Assembly: GCA_964440605.1 (NCBI GenBank)
Contig: CAYTSW010000048.1
Location: forward strand, 1-18,698
Direction: 5' to 3'
Length of the DNA stretch: 18,698 nucleotides
Source: CAYTSW01 sp964440605
GTDB lineage: Bacteria; Planctomycetota; Phycisphaerae; Phycisphaerales; UBA1924
Part shown: piece by piece, positions 8,252 through 15,593 of the stretch
How positions within the stretch are numbered: position 1 is the stretch's first letter
How the letters are laid out: each line of letters opens with the position of its first letter
Made by a program: the position numbers and the translations under genes
The notes under the pieces: model-generated
Told to the model about the DNA's origin: nothing
Databases searched by the model: none
Seen by the model: only the letters and a program-made list of their open reading frames with translations

Positions 8252-8635
8252 ATGCCTGACACGTCACTCCTCGACACCTTCCCGGCTCCGTCCGACCTGC
8301 CCTTCGTCATCGAGCACGTCTCGGACGAGTTCACCAGCGTCTGCCCCAAGACGGGCCACCCGGACTTCGGGGCGGTCACGCTGCGTTATGTGCCGCGCCA
8401 GGCGCGCGAGGGCGGCGTCTGCGTCGAGCTCAAGAGCCTCAAGCTGTACTACCAGAGCTTCCGCGATGAGGGCATTTACTACGAAGCCGTGACGAACGCC
8501 ATCCGCGATGACCTTGTCTCCGTGATGCACCCGGCGTGGCTCCAGATCATCACCGACTGGAAGGGCCGCGGCGGCATCCGGAGTGTCATCCGAGCCGACC
8601 ACGGCGACGTGCCCCCCCACTTCCGCGGCGTCTGA
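8252..8635 (+). CDS. queF: NADPH-dependent 7-cyano-7-deazaguanine reductase (preQ0 reductase), type I
   Basis: QueF reduces the nitrile of preQ0 to the amine of preQ1 in queuosine biosynthesis. The 127-residue product is the short unimodular form. Active-site Cys31 and Asp38 lie in SVCPKTGHPDF. The QueF motif E-L-K-S-L-K-L-Y (59-66) is intact, and Glu78 matches the substrate-binding glutamate. The position equivalent to B. subtilis His96 is Tyr77 here (IYYEAV). It is shorter than B. subtilis QueF (165) because the C-terminal tail is missing. The gene is 46 bases after the TPR gene and 3 bases before rdgB, so it is probably co-transcribed with rdgB. No other queuosine gene is in the window. 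Confidence 0.93.
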   Translation: MPDTSLLDTFPAPSDLPFVIEHVSDEFTSVCPKTGHPDFGAVTLRYVPRQAREGGVCVELKSLKLYYQSFRDEGIYYEAVTNAIRDDLVSVMHPAWLQIITDWKGRGGIRSVIRADHGDVPPHFRGV

Positions 8636-8638
8636 AGC

Positions 8639-9274
8639 ATGCACAGCCTGCTCATCGCGACCTCCAACCCCCACAAGCTCGAGGAGCTGCGCGCCATCCT
8701 GGGCGCGGTCGGCATCGACGCGGTCGGCCTGGATGATGTCGAGGGCGGGCCCTTCGAGGAGCCGGTCGAAGACGAGCCGACGTTCGAAGGCAACGCCTGC
8801 AAGAAGGCCCTGCACTATGCCGCTGCGACCGGCCACACCTGCCTGGCCGACGACTCGGGCCTCGAGGTCGACGCGCTGGGCGGCGAGCCGGGCGTGCGCT
8901 CGGCGCGGTACTGCGGCCTGGGCGAAACGCGGTCGCAGCGTGACAAGGCCAACAACCTGCGCCTGCTCAACGCGCTGACGGGCGTGCCCGACGACCGGCG
9001 CACGGCTCGGTTCGTCTGCGCCATGTGCGTCGCAACGCCCGAGGGCGAAGTCATCGCGACCGCTCGCGGCTGCTTCGAGGGCCGCATCGCCCACTCGCCC
9101 CGCGGGGGCCACGGCTTCGGGTACGACCCCCTGCTCATCGTCACGGGCGACGACCCGCTCGCCGGTCGACACGCCGCCGAGCTCGAGCCCGACGAAAAGC
9201 ACGATCGGAGCCACCGGGGGCGGGCGGCGAGGCAGATCGCCGAGCGGTTGCGGGCCTCGCCCATCTTCCGGTGA
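8639..9274 (+). CDS. rdgB: Non-canonical purine NTP pyrophosphatase (RdgB/HAM1 family, ITPase)
   Basis: RdgB hydrolyses dITP, ITP and XTP to the monophosphates plus pyrophosphate, keeping deaminated purines out of DNA and RNA. The 211 residues carry every family signature in order: ATSNPHKLEEL (7-17), EPTFEGNACKKA (46-57), LADDSGLEVDALGGEPGVRSARY (69-91) with catalytic Asp71, GRIAHSPRGGHGFGYDPLL (148-166), and AELEPDEKHDRSHRG (180-194). The ATG is only 3 bases after the queF stop with no separate ribosome site, pointing to coupling with queF. The stop is followed by 90 bases before the next gene, in which I see no clear terminator. Confidence 0.95.
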   Translation: MHSLLIATSNPHKLEELRAILGAVGIDAVGLDDVEGGPFEEPVEDEPTFEGNACKKALHYAAATGHTCLADDSGLEVDALGGEPGVRSARYCGLGETRSQRDKANNLRLLNALTGVPDDRRTARFVCAMCVATPEGEVIATARGCFEGRIAHSPRGGHGFGYDPLLIVTGDDPLAGRHAAELEPDEKHDRSHRGRAARQIAERLRASPIFR

Positions 9275-9364
9275 ATCCTCGGGCCCGTTCGGCGGTTGTC
9301 TGAGTGAACCGGGCCGGCCGGTCCCGGCGCTACCGTTGTGCACCAACGCCTATTGGAGGCCCCC

Positions 9365-12300
9365 ATGGCCCAACTCTCGTGGCGACACTTCGTCCTTGCC
9401 CTCTCCCTCGCGCTCGCCTCGGGCACGGGCCTCGAAAGGGCCTCCGCTCAGGAGAGGAGCGTGCAGCGCACGGATACAGCTGTCGCCGGCTTCGCCTCGC
9501 TCGACGAGCTGCTCGAAGCGATCGACGCCGCCGACGAACAGATCGACGCGCTGACGGCCCAGATCAGCTACGACCGTCGGTTCCTGTTGCAGGGCGACAA
9601 GCAAATCCGCGAGGGCTCGCTGGCGTACCGCTCGACGCCGCCCGCCGAGTCGGAGCAGGCACCGACGCGGGCGTTCGCGGTGACGTTCGACCGGTTGATC
9701 GTGGGCGACCAGGCGCGTGATCAGAAGCAGCAGTTCGCGTTCGACGGGCGTTGGCTGATCGAACGCGACTACGACAGCAAGCAGTTCATCCGCCGCGAGC
9801 TCGCGCCCGCCGGGCGGACGATCGACGCGACGCGGCTGGGGCACGGGCCAATCCCGCTGCCGATCGGCCAGCGCAAGGCCGACATCCTGGCGCGCTTCGA
9901 CGCCGAGATGCTGCCCGCCGACGCCGGCTTCGACACCTCCGACCCGACGCAGGAGGCCTACGCGGCTGCGGTGCGCGACGCGGTGCAGCTCAAACTCACG
10001 CCCAAGCCCGAGGCGACGCAGGTCGCCGAGCAGTTCCGCCAGATCCGCCTGTGGTACCACCGCCCGGAGGGCGGCGGCCCGCTGCTGCCGCGGCTCGCCA
10101 AAGCCGTCGACCGCAAGGGCGACGAGATCTACGTCCTGCTCTTCGACGTGCGTCTGCGCGACGAGCTGCCCGAGCACCTGATCGACATGACTCCGCCGGC
10201 GCGCGGCGAGGGGTGGGACGTGCAGGAAGAGCGCGGGCGCTGGGACGACGAAGCCGCGCCCGCGCCGACCACCGCCACGCCAGAACCGGTTGATTCGTCG
10301 CACGCGATCGACGGCGCGCCCCTGCCCATCGTGCTGGCCCGGCAGGACTCGCGTGAACTGCGACAAGCGGGCGAGGACACTCCGCCGATGGAAGCGCCCG
10401 AGCCGGCGGAGCAGGTGCTCCGCGCGATCGAGCTGGGCTACCTCTCGTACGACGAACGCGCCGACACGCGCGTCTTTCACGGCCTGTGGACGAGCGACGA
10501 TCTTGACGACCCGACCCGCCGCGCCCGCGCCGCCCTGATGCTCGGCGTGTGGGACGACGAGGCGTTCGACGATGAATCCGTCCCCGTCGAGCTGCGGGCC
10601 GAGGCGATGGTCGCTCGCGGCGCGTTGCGCGAGGCGCTCGAGGTGTTGCGCGGCGTCGACTCCATCCGCGCCACGCGCCTGCGTGGCGAAGCGCTCGAAG
10701 GTCTGGCACGCTTCGACGACGCCGCGACCGAACTCGCGACGCTCGAACGCGACTTCCGCGCGGGCGCGTTCCAGACGGCGCCCGAACTGACCGACGCGGC
10801 GATCGCGATGACTACCCTCGCGCGGCTGCGGGGCGAATCGTCGGACTACTTCCAGGAGATCATCCAGGCGCTGACCACAGCGCACCAGCGGCTCGACCGG
10901 CTGTACTGGCCGGCCATCCTCGCCGAGGCCGAGCTGCTCGAAGACAAGGGCAATTATCAGCAGGCGCTCGAAGCCGCGCAGCAGGTGCTGACCCTCAACC
11001 AGGCGTCGGCGGGCGCGTGGGCGATCGTCGGTCGGCGGATGGTCGCGAGCTTCTCGCTCGACCGGGCCGAAGCCGTTGCCTCGCGGCTGACGAGCCTGGC
11101 GCGGCGCGTGGACCGCGATCGCCCGATGAGTGCGATGGGCAGGCTGATCTCGGCGCGCGCACGCCTGCGCCTGAACGATCCGGAGCTTGCCGATGAGTAT
11201 GTCCTCGAGATCCTGCGCCGGTATCCGAAGCACCGCGAAGCGTTGGCGTTGCGGGCGGGCGTCGAAGCGACGCGGTACGACTGGGGCGGGGTCGAGACCG
11301 CCGTCGCGGCGTACGACGAGCTCAGCCCCGGCTCGCCTCGGGCGCTGTTCGAGGCGGGAGCCGCGGCTTCGGAGCGCCGGCAGTACGGTCACGCCGCCGA
11401 GCTGCTCGAGCGCGCGATCGAGCGTCAGCCCAACTGGCCCGAGCCTGTCGTGGAGCTGGGTCTGCTGGAGATCCAGTCCGGGCGCGATGTGCGTGCCCGC
11501 GATGCACTGCTGCGCGCGGTCGAGCTCGACCCCTTCCATGTGCGGGCGGCCAACAGCCTGAAGCTCGTCGAGGGGCTCATGACCGAGTTCACGACGCTCG
11601 AAACCGAGCACTTCATCGTGCGCTACCAGCCGGGCGTCGACGAGGTGATGGCCCGCGAGATGGCGGGCGACCTCGAACGCATGCACGCGATCGTCTGCGA
11701 GGCGATGGGGCACGAGCCGTCGCAGAAGACGATGGTCGAGCTGATGCCCGACCACGAGTGGTTCGCGGTGCGCGTCGTGGGCATGCCCTCGATCTGGACG
11801 GTCGCGGCGGCGACCGGGCCGGTCATCGCGATGGAGGCGCCCAAGGTCGGCAAGCGTCACACCGGGCTGTACAACTGGGAGCGCGTCGCGCGTCACGAGT
11901 ATGCGCACACCGTGACGCTCAGCCGCACCGACAACCGCATCCCGCTGTGGTTCACCGAGGCCGCCGCGGTCGCGATGGAGCTGGCGCCGCGCGACTGGAA
12001 CACCATCCAACTGCTCAGCAACGCGCTGAAGAACAACTGGCTCTTCTCGCTCGACGAGATCAACCTGGGCTTCATCCGCCCGAAGCGCGACTTCGACCGC
12101 CCGCTGGCGTACGCGCAGGCGCACTGGACGTGGGAGTTCATCCAGCAGACGTGGAGCGAGGAGGCGACGCTGGAGATGATGGACCGCTTCGCGCAGGGCC
12201 AGCGTGTGCCGCGTGTGCTCGACGAGATGTTCGGCCTCTCGCCCGAGGCGTTCATGGAGCGGTTCGAGGCGTGGGCGGTTCAAGACGTTCGTTCGTGGGG

Positions 12301-12991
12301 CATGCTGCCCGAGCCTTCGATCGACGAGCTTCGCCTCGAGGAAACGCTCGCCGACCCCGTGCTCGCCGAGGGCGTCGCGGAAGCACTCGCGCTCGCGGCC
12401 CGGCGCACCGCGGCGGCGGTGCACGCGGGCGTCGAAGAGCCCGAGCTTCCCGAAGTGCGGCTCATCCGCGAAGGGCCGGACGACATCGAGTTCTGGTCGG
12501 AGATCTACCCCACGCAGCCCGAGGTGCTGCGCCGGCTGATCGGTCAGCAGCTCGAGGAGAGCTTCGACGTCATCACGCCGCGGATCGAGGAACTGCTCGA
12601 GCGCTACGCCGAGGCGCGGCCCGTGGACCCCTTCCCCCACCGCCTGCTCGCGCGGCACAACCTCGCGTCGGACGACCCGGCGTCGGCGATCCCGCACCTG
12701 GAGTTCCTCGACGAGCGCGAGGTGTACTCCACCGCATACGCCGCGGCTCTCGCGCGAAGGTACGCCGAAGTTGGACGGTACGACCGGGCACTGAGCAAGG
12801 CCGAGCGGGCGGTGCGCATCGCCCCCTTCGACGGCGACTACCGCGAACTGGCGGCCACCGTCGCGATCCAGCAGCGCGACTTCGACGCCGCCGAACGCCA
12901 TATCGAGGCGCTCACCAAACTGGAACCGGACGTCGAGCTGCACCGCAAGCGTCTCGAGCGCTTGCGCGAGCTTCGTGCTTCGGGCGGCTGA
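9365..12991 (+). CDS. Secreted multidomain protein: LolA-like region, TPRs, peptidase-MA (gluzincin) domain, TPRs
   Basis: The 1208-residue product starts at ATG 9365, set by GGAGG five bases upstream; an in-frame GTG at 9338 has no such site. A signal peptide is clear (hydrophobic 9-24, likely cleavage after ASA at about residue 32). Residues about 50-280 contain FDGRWLIERDYDSKQF and ending DMTPPARGE, resembling LolA-type lipoprotein-carrier folds seen in planctomycete proteins. An acidic Pro/Thr linker follows, then TPRs (about 420-735). The peptidase-MA domain (about 745-960) begins ETEHFIVRYQP and has the zinc site HEYAH (H844, H848; E845 catalytic) with the third ligand E865 in WFTEAAA, a HExxH-16-E gluzincin pattern. 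More TPRs finish the protein (about 1080-1206). It should act outside the cytoplasm as a zinc protease or scaffold. Substrate unknown; the LolA-like assignment is the least sure part. Confidence 0.8.
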   Translation: MAQLSWRHFVLALSLALASGTGLERASAQERSVQRTDTAVAGFASLDELLEAIDAADEQIDALTAQISYDRRFLLQGDKQIREGSLAYRSTPPAESEQAPTRAFAVTFDRLIVGDQARDQKQQFAFDGRWLIERDYDSKQFIRRELAPAGRTIDATRLGHGPIPLPIGQRKADILARFDAEMLPADAGFDTSDPTQEAYAAAVRDAVQLKLTPKPEATQVAEQFRQIRLWYHRPEGGGPLLPRLAKAVDRKGDEIYVLLFDVRLRDELPEHLIDMTPPARGEGWDVQEERGRWDDEAAPAPTTATPEPVDSSHAIDGAPLPIVLARQDSRELRQAGEDTPPMEAPEPAEQVLRAIELGYLSYDERADTRVFHGLWTSDDLDDPTRRARAALMLGVWDDEAFDDESVPVELRAEAMVARGALREALEVLRGVDSIRATRLRGEALEGLARFDDAATELATLERDFRAGAFQTAPELTDAAIAMTTLARLRGESSDYFQEIIQALTTAHQRLDRLYWPAILAEAELLEDKGNYQQALEAAQQVLTLNQASAGAWAIVGRRMVASFSLDRAEAVASRLTSLARRVDRDRPMSAMGRLISARARLRLNDPELADEYVLEILRRYPKHREALALRAGVEATRYDWGGVETAVAAYDELSPGSPRALFEAGAAASERRQYGHAAELLERAIERQPNWPEPVVELGLLEIQSGRDVRARDALLRAVELDPFHVRAANSLKLVEGLMTEFTTLETEHFIVRYQPGVDEVMAREMAGDLERMHAIVCEAMGHEPSQKTMVELMPDHEWFAVRVVGMPSIWTVAAATGPVIAMEAPKVGKRHTGLYNWERVARHEYAHTVTLSRTDNRIPLWFTEAAAVAMELAPRDWNTIQLLSNALKNNWLFSLDEINLGFIRPKRDFDRPLAYAQAHWTWEFIQQTWSEEATLEMMDRFAQGQRVPRVLDEMFGLSPEAFMERFEAWAVQDVRSWGMLPEPSIDELRLEETLADPVLAEGVAEALALAARRTAAAVHAGVEEPELPEVRLIREGPDDIEFWSEIYPTQPEVLRRLIGQQLEESFDVITPRIEELLERYAEARPVDPFPHRLLARHNLASDDPASAIPHLEFLDEREVYSTAYAAALARRYAEVGRYDRALSKAERAVRIAPFDGDYRELAATVAIQQRDFDAAERHIEALTKLEPDVELHRKRLERLRELRASGG

Positions 12992-12998
12992 GAAAGGC

Positions 12999-13139
12999 GG
13001 TACACGGAAGCGCAGAGAAGACAGAGGTCACAGAGGGGAGGACGGGTTGATACAAATGACACGCGCCCGCTTGGGTCGCGCAGCGACCATCATCTCTCCC
13101 CACTCTGCGTGCTCTGTTGCCCCTGCCTCTCTGCGTACC
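12999..13139. repeat. CAGAG-rich degenerate inverted repeat with central hairpin
   Basis: This fills almost the whole gap between convergent stops at 12991 and 13147. The left side runs GGTAC, GCAGAGA, ACAGAGG, CACAGAGGGGAG. The reverse complement of the right side runs GGTAC, GCAGAGA, ACAGAG, CGCAGAGTGGGGAG. So two related CAGAG-rich arms face each other, around a spacer with a perfect 6-bp hairpin (GGTCGC/GCGACC, 13074-13088). Similar ACACAGAG-type sequences are dispersed in intergenic DNA of many bacteria. It looks like such a dispersed element and may also terminate both genes. Confidence 0.5.
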
Positions 13140-13144
13140 TGCCA

Positions 13145-13492
13145 TTACCGGCGCTCGAGCGCGTCGACGACGAGCGACAGGAGCACGGCGCCGATGCTTG
13201 CACCAGCGGCGATCCAGAGCGGGGCGCGGAACTGGGGGAGGTCGACCGCGTGGACGACGAAGTGGTACCCCGCGGCGATCAGCGCGAGCGTAACGACGTA
13301 GCGCGTCGGCAGTGAGAGCTCACCCACGCCCGAGAGACGGGGCTTGAACGCGTCGGGACGCAGTCGCAGCGTGACGAGCCAGCCCGCGCCGGCGACGAAC
13401 AAAATCGCCCCGACCGCCAGACCGATGCGGCCCGCGGCGTCGGTCGGCATCGCGACCCCGAGCATCAACTCCACGCCCGGCAACGACTGCAC
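13145..13492 (-). CDS. Small hypothetical membrane protein, three predicted TM segments
   Basis: I do not recognise this 115-residue protein. Three hydrophobic segments are visible (about 22-42, 65-82 and 90-110), with a basic loop after the first (RLRPDAFKPR) and a short C-terminal RR tail. It starts with GTG one base after the stop of the MEMO-family gene (TGA-G-GTG), so translation is probably coupled. An in-frame ATG nine codons in, preceded by GGAG, is an alternative start. The spacing suggests a shared transcript with the MEMO-family gene and possibly a linked role, but nothing in the sequence shows what it is. Confidence 0.65.
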   Translation of the reverse strand: MQSLPGVELMLGVAMPTDAAGRIGLAVGAILFVAGAGWLVTLRLRPDAFKPRLSGVGELSLPTRYVVTLALIAAGYHFVVHAVDLPQFRAPLWIAAGASIGAVLLSLVVDALERR

Positions 13493-13493
13493 C

Positions 13494-14909
13494 TCACACC
13501 ACCGCGCCGGCGAACGAGCTCACCATCGCGTGGCCCTGCGGGTCGGCGGCGGCGGCGTGGTTGTACACCTCCACCGACTCGGCATCCGTCGCCAGCATCG
13601 CCGCGACCATGTTGCCCACCGAGCACCACCGCGTCGGGTTCTGCTGCCACGCCATCGAGGCGATCAGCTCGCTCGACTTGGCCTGCTTGACGAGTTCGAG
13701 CATCTCACGGTCGTGGCCGATGACCTTGTCGCGGAAGGCCTTGGCGGGTTCCTCATCGCCCATGAGCGGTTGCTGATCGCCGAAGCTACGCCCGACGTGG
13801 CTCAGGTCGCACGACGAGACGATGAGCGTCTTGCCCGGCGCGTCGTTGATGGCGGCCTTGAGCGCGTCGACGAATGGCTGGAGGCCCAGCCCGTGGGCGT
13901 CGTAGGCCTCGCCGTTGTTGCGGGCGGGGTCGTGCACGAGCGCCGCGAAGACGGGCGGGTACGCGCCGGATTCATCAGCGCCGAAGACGTGCTGGACCCA
14001 GGGGATGTGCAGCTCGATGGAGTGCTCGCGCTCGTGGTCGTACTTCTCGTTGTAGAGCTTGGCGGTGTCGTCGTCGCCGAGGTGTTGCGCGAGCAGGTCG
14101 GCGAAGGGCTTGTCGAACGGGCTGACGCCCAGCGGGCTCTCGTAGCCCTTGTCACATCCGACGACGCCCGTGCCGCGCCCGAAGTGGTTGGTGCCGAGGA
14201 CGACGACGCGGGCGGGGCGATCGACGACGCGCAGGCGGGCGTAGACGCTGGCGTAGTTGAGCCAGCCGCGCCAGTAGTCGAGGTGCGGAGCGAAGATGAC
14301 TTTGGGCAGCGTGTCGAACGCGGGATGCTCGGCGTTCTCGACGGCCTTGTTCATCCACTCGTCCATCGCCTCGCGCAGTCGATCCGGGCCGAGCTCGGCT
14401 TTCTTCTCGTCGGTCGCCTCTTCCTTGCCGACCGCCTGCTCGACGAGAGCGTCGGCGATCGCTGCCGTCGAGGCGGGGGGGAGGGTGTCCGACTCGTCGA
14501 ACGCCCGGCGCATCTTCTCGACCAGCGCGTCGAAGGTGGGGCCCTCGATGAGCCCGGCATGGTCGAGCTGAGCCACCAGCGCCTGGACGTTGGCCTCGGT
14601 GATGTGCCCGATCGCTTCGTCAGGGACGTTGGGCTGCTGCTGGGCCATCTGCACGGACTTCTCGGCGATGGTCGGGACGGTGTTCGCCCCGTCCATGTGG
14701 GGGAGCATGAACTGGGCCAGGGGGCTGGTGACCACCTGCCGATCGGCGAGCTGGGCCCGATCGCCCAGGGCGAGCATCACCTGCGTCTGCCCGTCGGGCG
14801 TGCGGCCTTGGACGGGCATGCCCTGCACCGTCGGGCGCAGCTTGGGCGTGGCGTGATGGGGTTGGTCCGGATCGAACGGGGGGACCTGCGGGGTCGGATT
14901 CTCGGCCAC
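13494..14909 (-). CDS. amrB: AmmeMemoRadiSam system protein B (MEMO family) with N-terminal helical/PqqD-like domain
   Basis: The C-terminal half (about 203-471) is a MEMO domain. Putative metal ligands equivalent to human MEMO1 H49, H81 and C244 are H209 (APHLDYW), H242 (GTNHFG) and C429 (RWCSVG). Family motifs EHSIELHIPWVQ (295-306) and SSCDLSHVGRSFGD (365-378) are also present. MEMO proteins bind copper or iron and belong with AMMECR1 and a radical SAM enzyme in a poorly understood bacterial/archaeal system. Neither partner is in this window. The N-terminal 200 residues include a segment around 45-125 (VTSPLAQFMLPHMDGANTV) that recalls PqqD-like modules fused to bacterial MEMO proteins, then a charged helical stretch. 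The start is GTG 14909, set by AAGGAG six bases upstream. Family membership is firm; biochemical function is unknown. Confidence 0.85.
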   Translation of the reverse strand: MAENPTPQVPPFDPDQPHHATPKLRPTVQGMPVQGRTPDGQTQVMLALGDRAQLADRQVVTSPLAQFMLPHMDGANTVPTIAEKSVQMAQQQPNVPDEAIGHITEANVQALVAQLDHAGLIEGPTFDALVEKMRRAFDESDTLPPASTAAIADALVEQAVGKEEATDEKKAELGPDRLREAMDEWMNKAVENAEHPAFDTLPKVIFAPHLDYWRGWLNYASVYARLRVVDRPARVVVLGTNHFGRGTGVVGCDKGYESPLGVSPFDKPFADLLAQHLGDDDTAKLYNEKYDHEREHSIELHIPWVQHVFGADESGAYPPVFAALVHDPARNNGEAYDAHGLGLQPFVDALKAAINDAPGKTLIVSSCDLSHVGRSFGDQQPLMGDEEPAKAFRDKVIGHDREMLELVKQAKSSELIASMAWQQNPTRWCSVGNMVAAMLATDAESVEVYNHAAAADPQGHAMVSSFAGAVV

Positions 14910-15143
14910 GACGTGCTCCTTCGGGGGTCGCTTGCTGGGGGCATGCCAGTCTACGCCCCGACGCCGCGCCCGCGCGGACTGGCCGGACGAGGAATGGACC
15001 CTGCGGGGCGACGGGGCTATCCTCTCGGCCCGCTGGAGCGGACGCGTCCCTGGGCAAGAGGGACGACGACCGCCCGCCGATTCACTTTTCCGACCGCTCA
15101 GCCGGCCTCAGGCCACGCCCGACGCCCAGTCAGGAGCTCCGCG

Positions 15144-15461
15144 ATGTTCGAGGGCATCTCCCCCGGCGACACCATCAAGTGCACCGTCGTCAAGGAACTG
15201 AAGACCGAGGACCGCCGCCAGACCGTGGCGCGACTGATGCGCTTCGACCCCGACATCAAGCGGGCGCTCAAGAAGGCGCAGGAGCACCGCATGCGGACGC
15301 TCGTCGTGCGCTCGCGCGGCAAGCGGCCCTGGGAGGTCCGCCAGAAGTCGGCCCGCTTCGCCATCCCCCACGAGGGCGCGACGTGGACCATGGCCTACTT
15401 CCCCCAGGTCACGCGCGATTTCGAGGCGGTCTCCGACTACCTCAAGGTCGAGAAGGCCTGA
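15144..15461 (+). CDS. Small basic hypothetical protein
   Basis: The 105-residue product is not one I recognise. It is soluble and basic in the middle, with many Arg/Lys between residues 17 and 70 (for example ELKTEDRRQTVARLMR and RSRGKRPWEVRQK). The N-terminus MFEGISPGDTIKCTVVK reads like the start of a small beta-barrel, and an aromatic-rich stretch (ATWTMAYFPQ) follows. Such composition would fit nucleic-acid binding, but no named motif supports it. The start is secure: AGGAG at 15132-15136 lies seven bases before the ATG. It is divergent from the MEMO-family gene across 234 bases, where only GC-rich DNA without an obvious promoter is visible. A strong hairpin follows 78 bases after the stop. 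Confidence 0.7.
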   Translation: MFEGISPGDTIKCTVVKELKTEDRRQTVARLMRFDPDIKRALKKAQEHRMRTLVVRSRGKRPWEVRQKSARFAIPHEGATWTMAYFPQVTRDFEAVSDYLKVEKA

Positions 15462-15539
15462 CCCCCCGCTCCCCCGCTCCCGTCACTCCCCGCCTCGGCC
15501 TTCAGGGCGTTTCGGGCGAGTGAAGCGTGCTGATTGGCG

Positions 15540-15566
15540 TCGTCCGTGCGCGTTGTGCACGGACGA
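15540..15566. terminator. Perfect 10-bp hairpin between the basic-protein gene and the CusF-like lipoprotein gene
   Basis: The arms TCGTCCGTGC (15540-15549) and GCACGGACGA (15557-15566) are perfectly complementary around a 7-base loop. No T-run follows. It could end the upstream transcript, or serve as an operator because it ends 16 bases before the TACAGT element of the lipoprotein gene. The sequence does not decide between these. Confidence 0.45.
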
Positions 15567-15582
15567 TCGAGCCGCTGGCTCA

Positions 15583-15588
15583 TACAGT
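15583..15588 (+). promoter_or_regulatory. TANNNT element 5 nt before the CusF-like lipoprotein ATG (possible leaderless -10)
   Basis: TACAGT is followed by CGGGC and then the ATG at 15594. No Shine-Dalgarno is present. A typical -35 would fall on the right arm of the preceding inverted repeat, and the hexamer there does not match TTGACA. Confidence 0.45.
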
Positions 15589-15593
15589 CGGGC

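Noticed and set aside
6478..8379. Open frame of about 630 codons on the minus strand opposite nfo, the TPR gene and the start of queF
   Set aside because: It overlaps three well-supported genes and has no recognisable domain or ribosome site; shadow of the real genes.
9350..12943. A very long open frame (about 1200 codons) on the minus strand opposite the peptidase-MA gene
   Set aside because: GC-rich codon bias removes stops from the antisense frame. Its translation is Arg/Leu-rich low-complexity sequence without any domain, whereas the plus strand has a signal peptide, TPRs and a zinc site.
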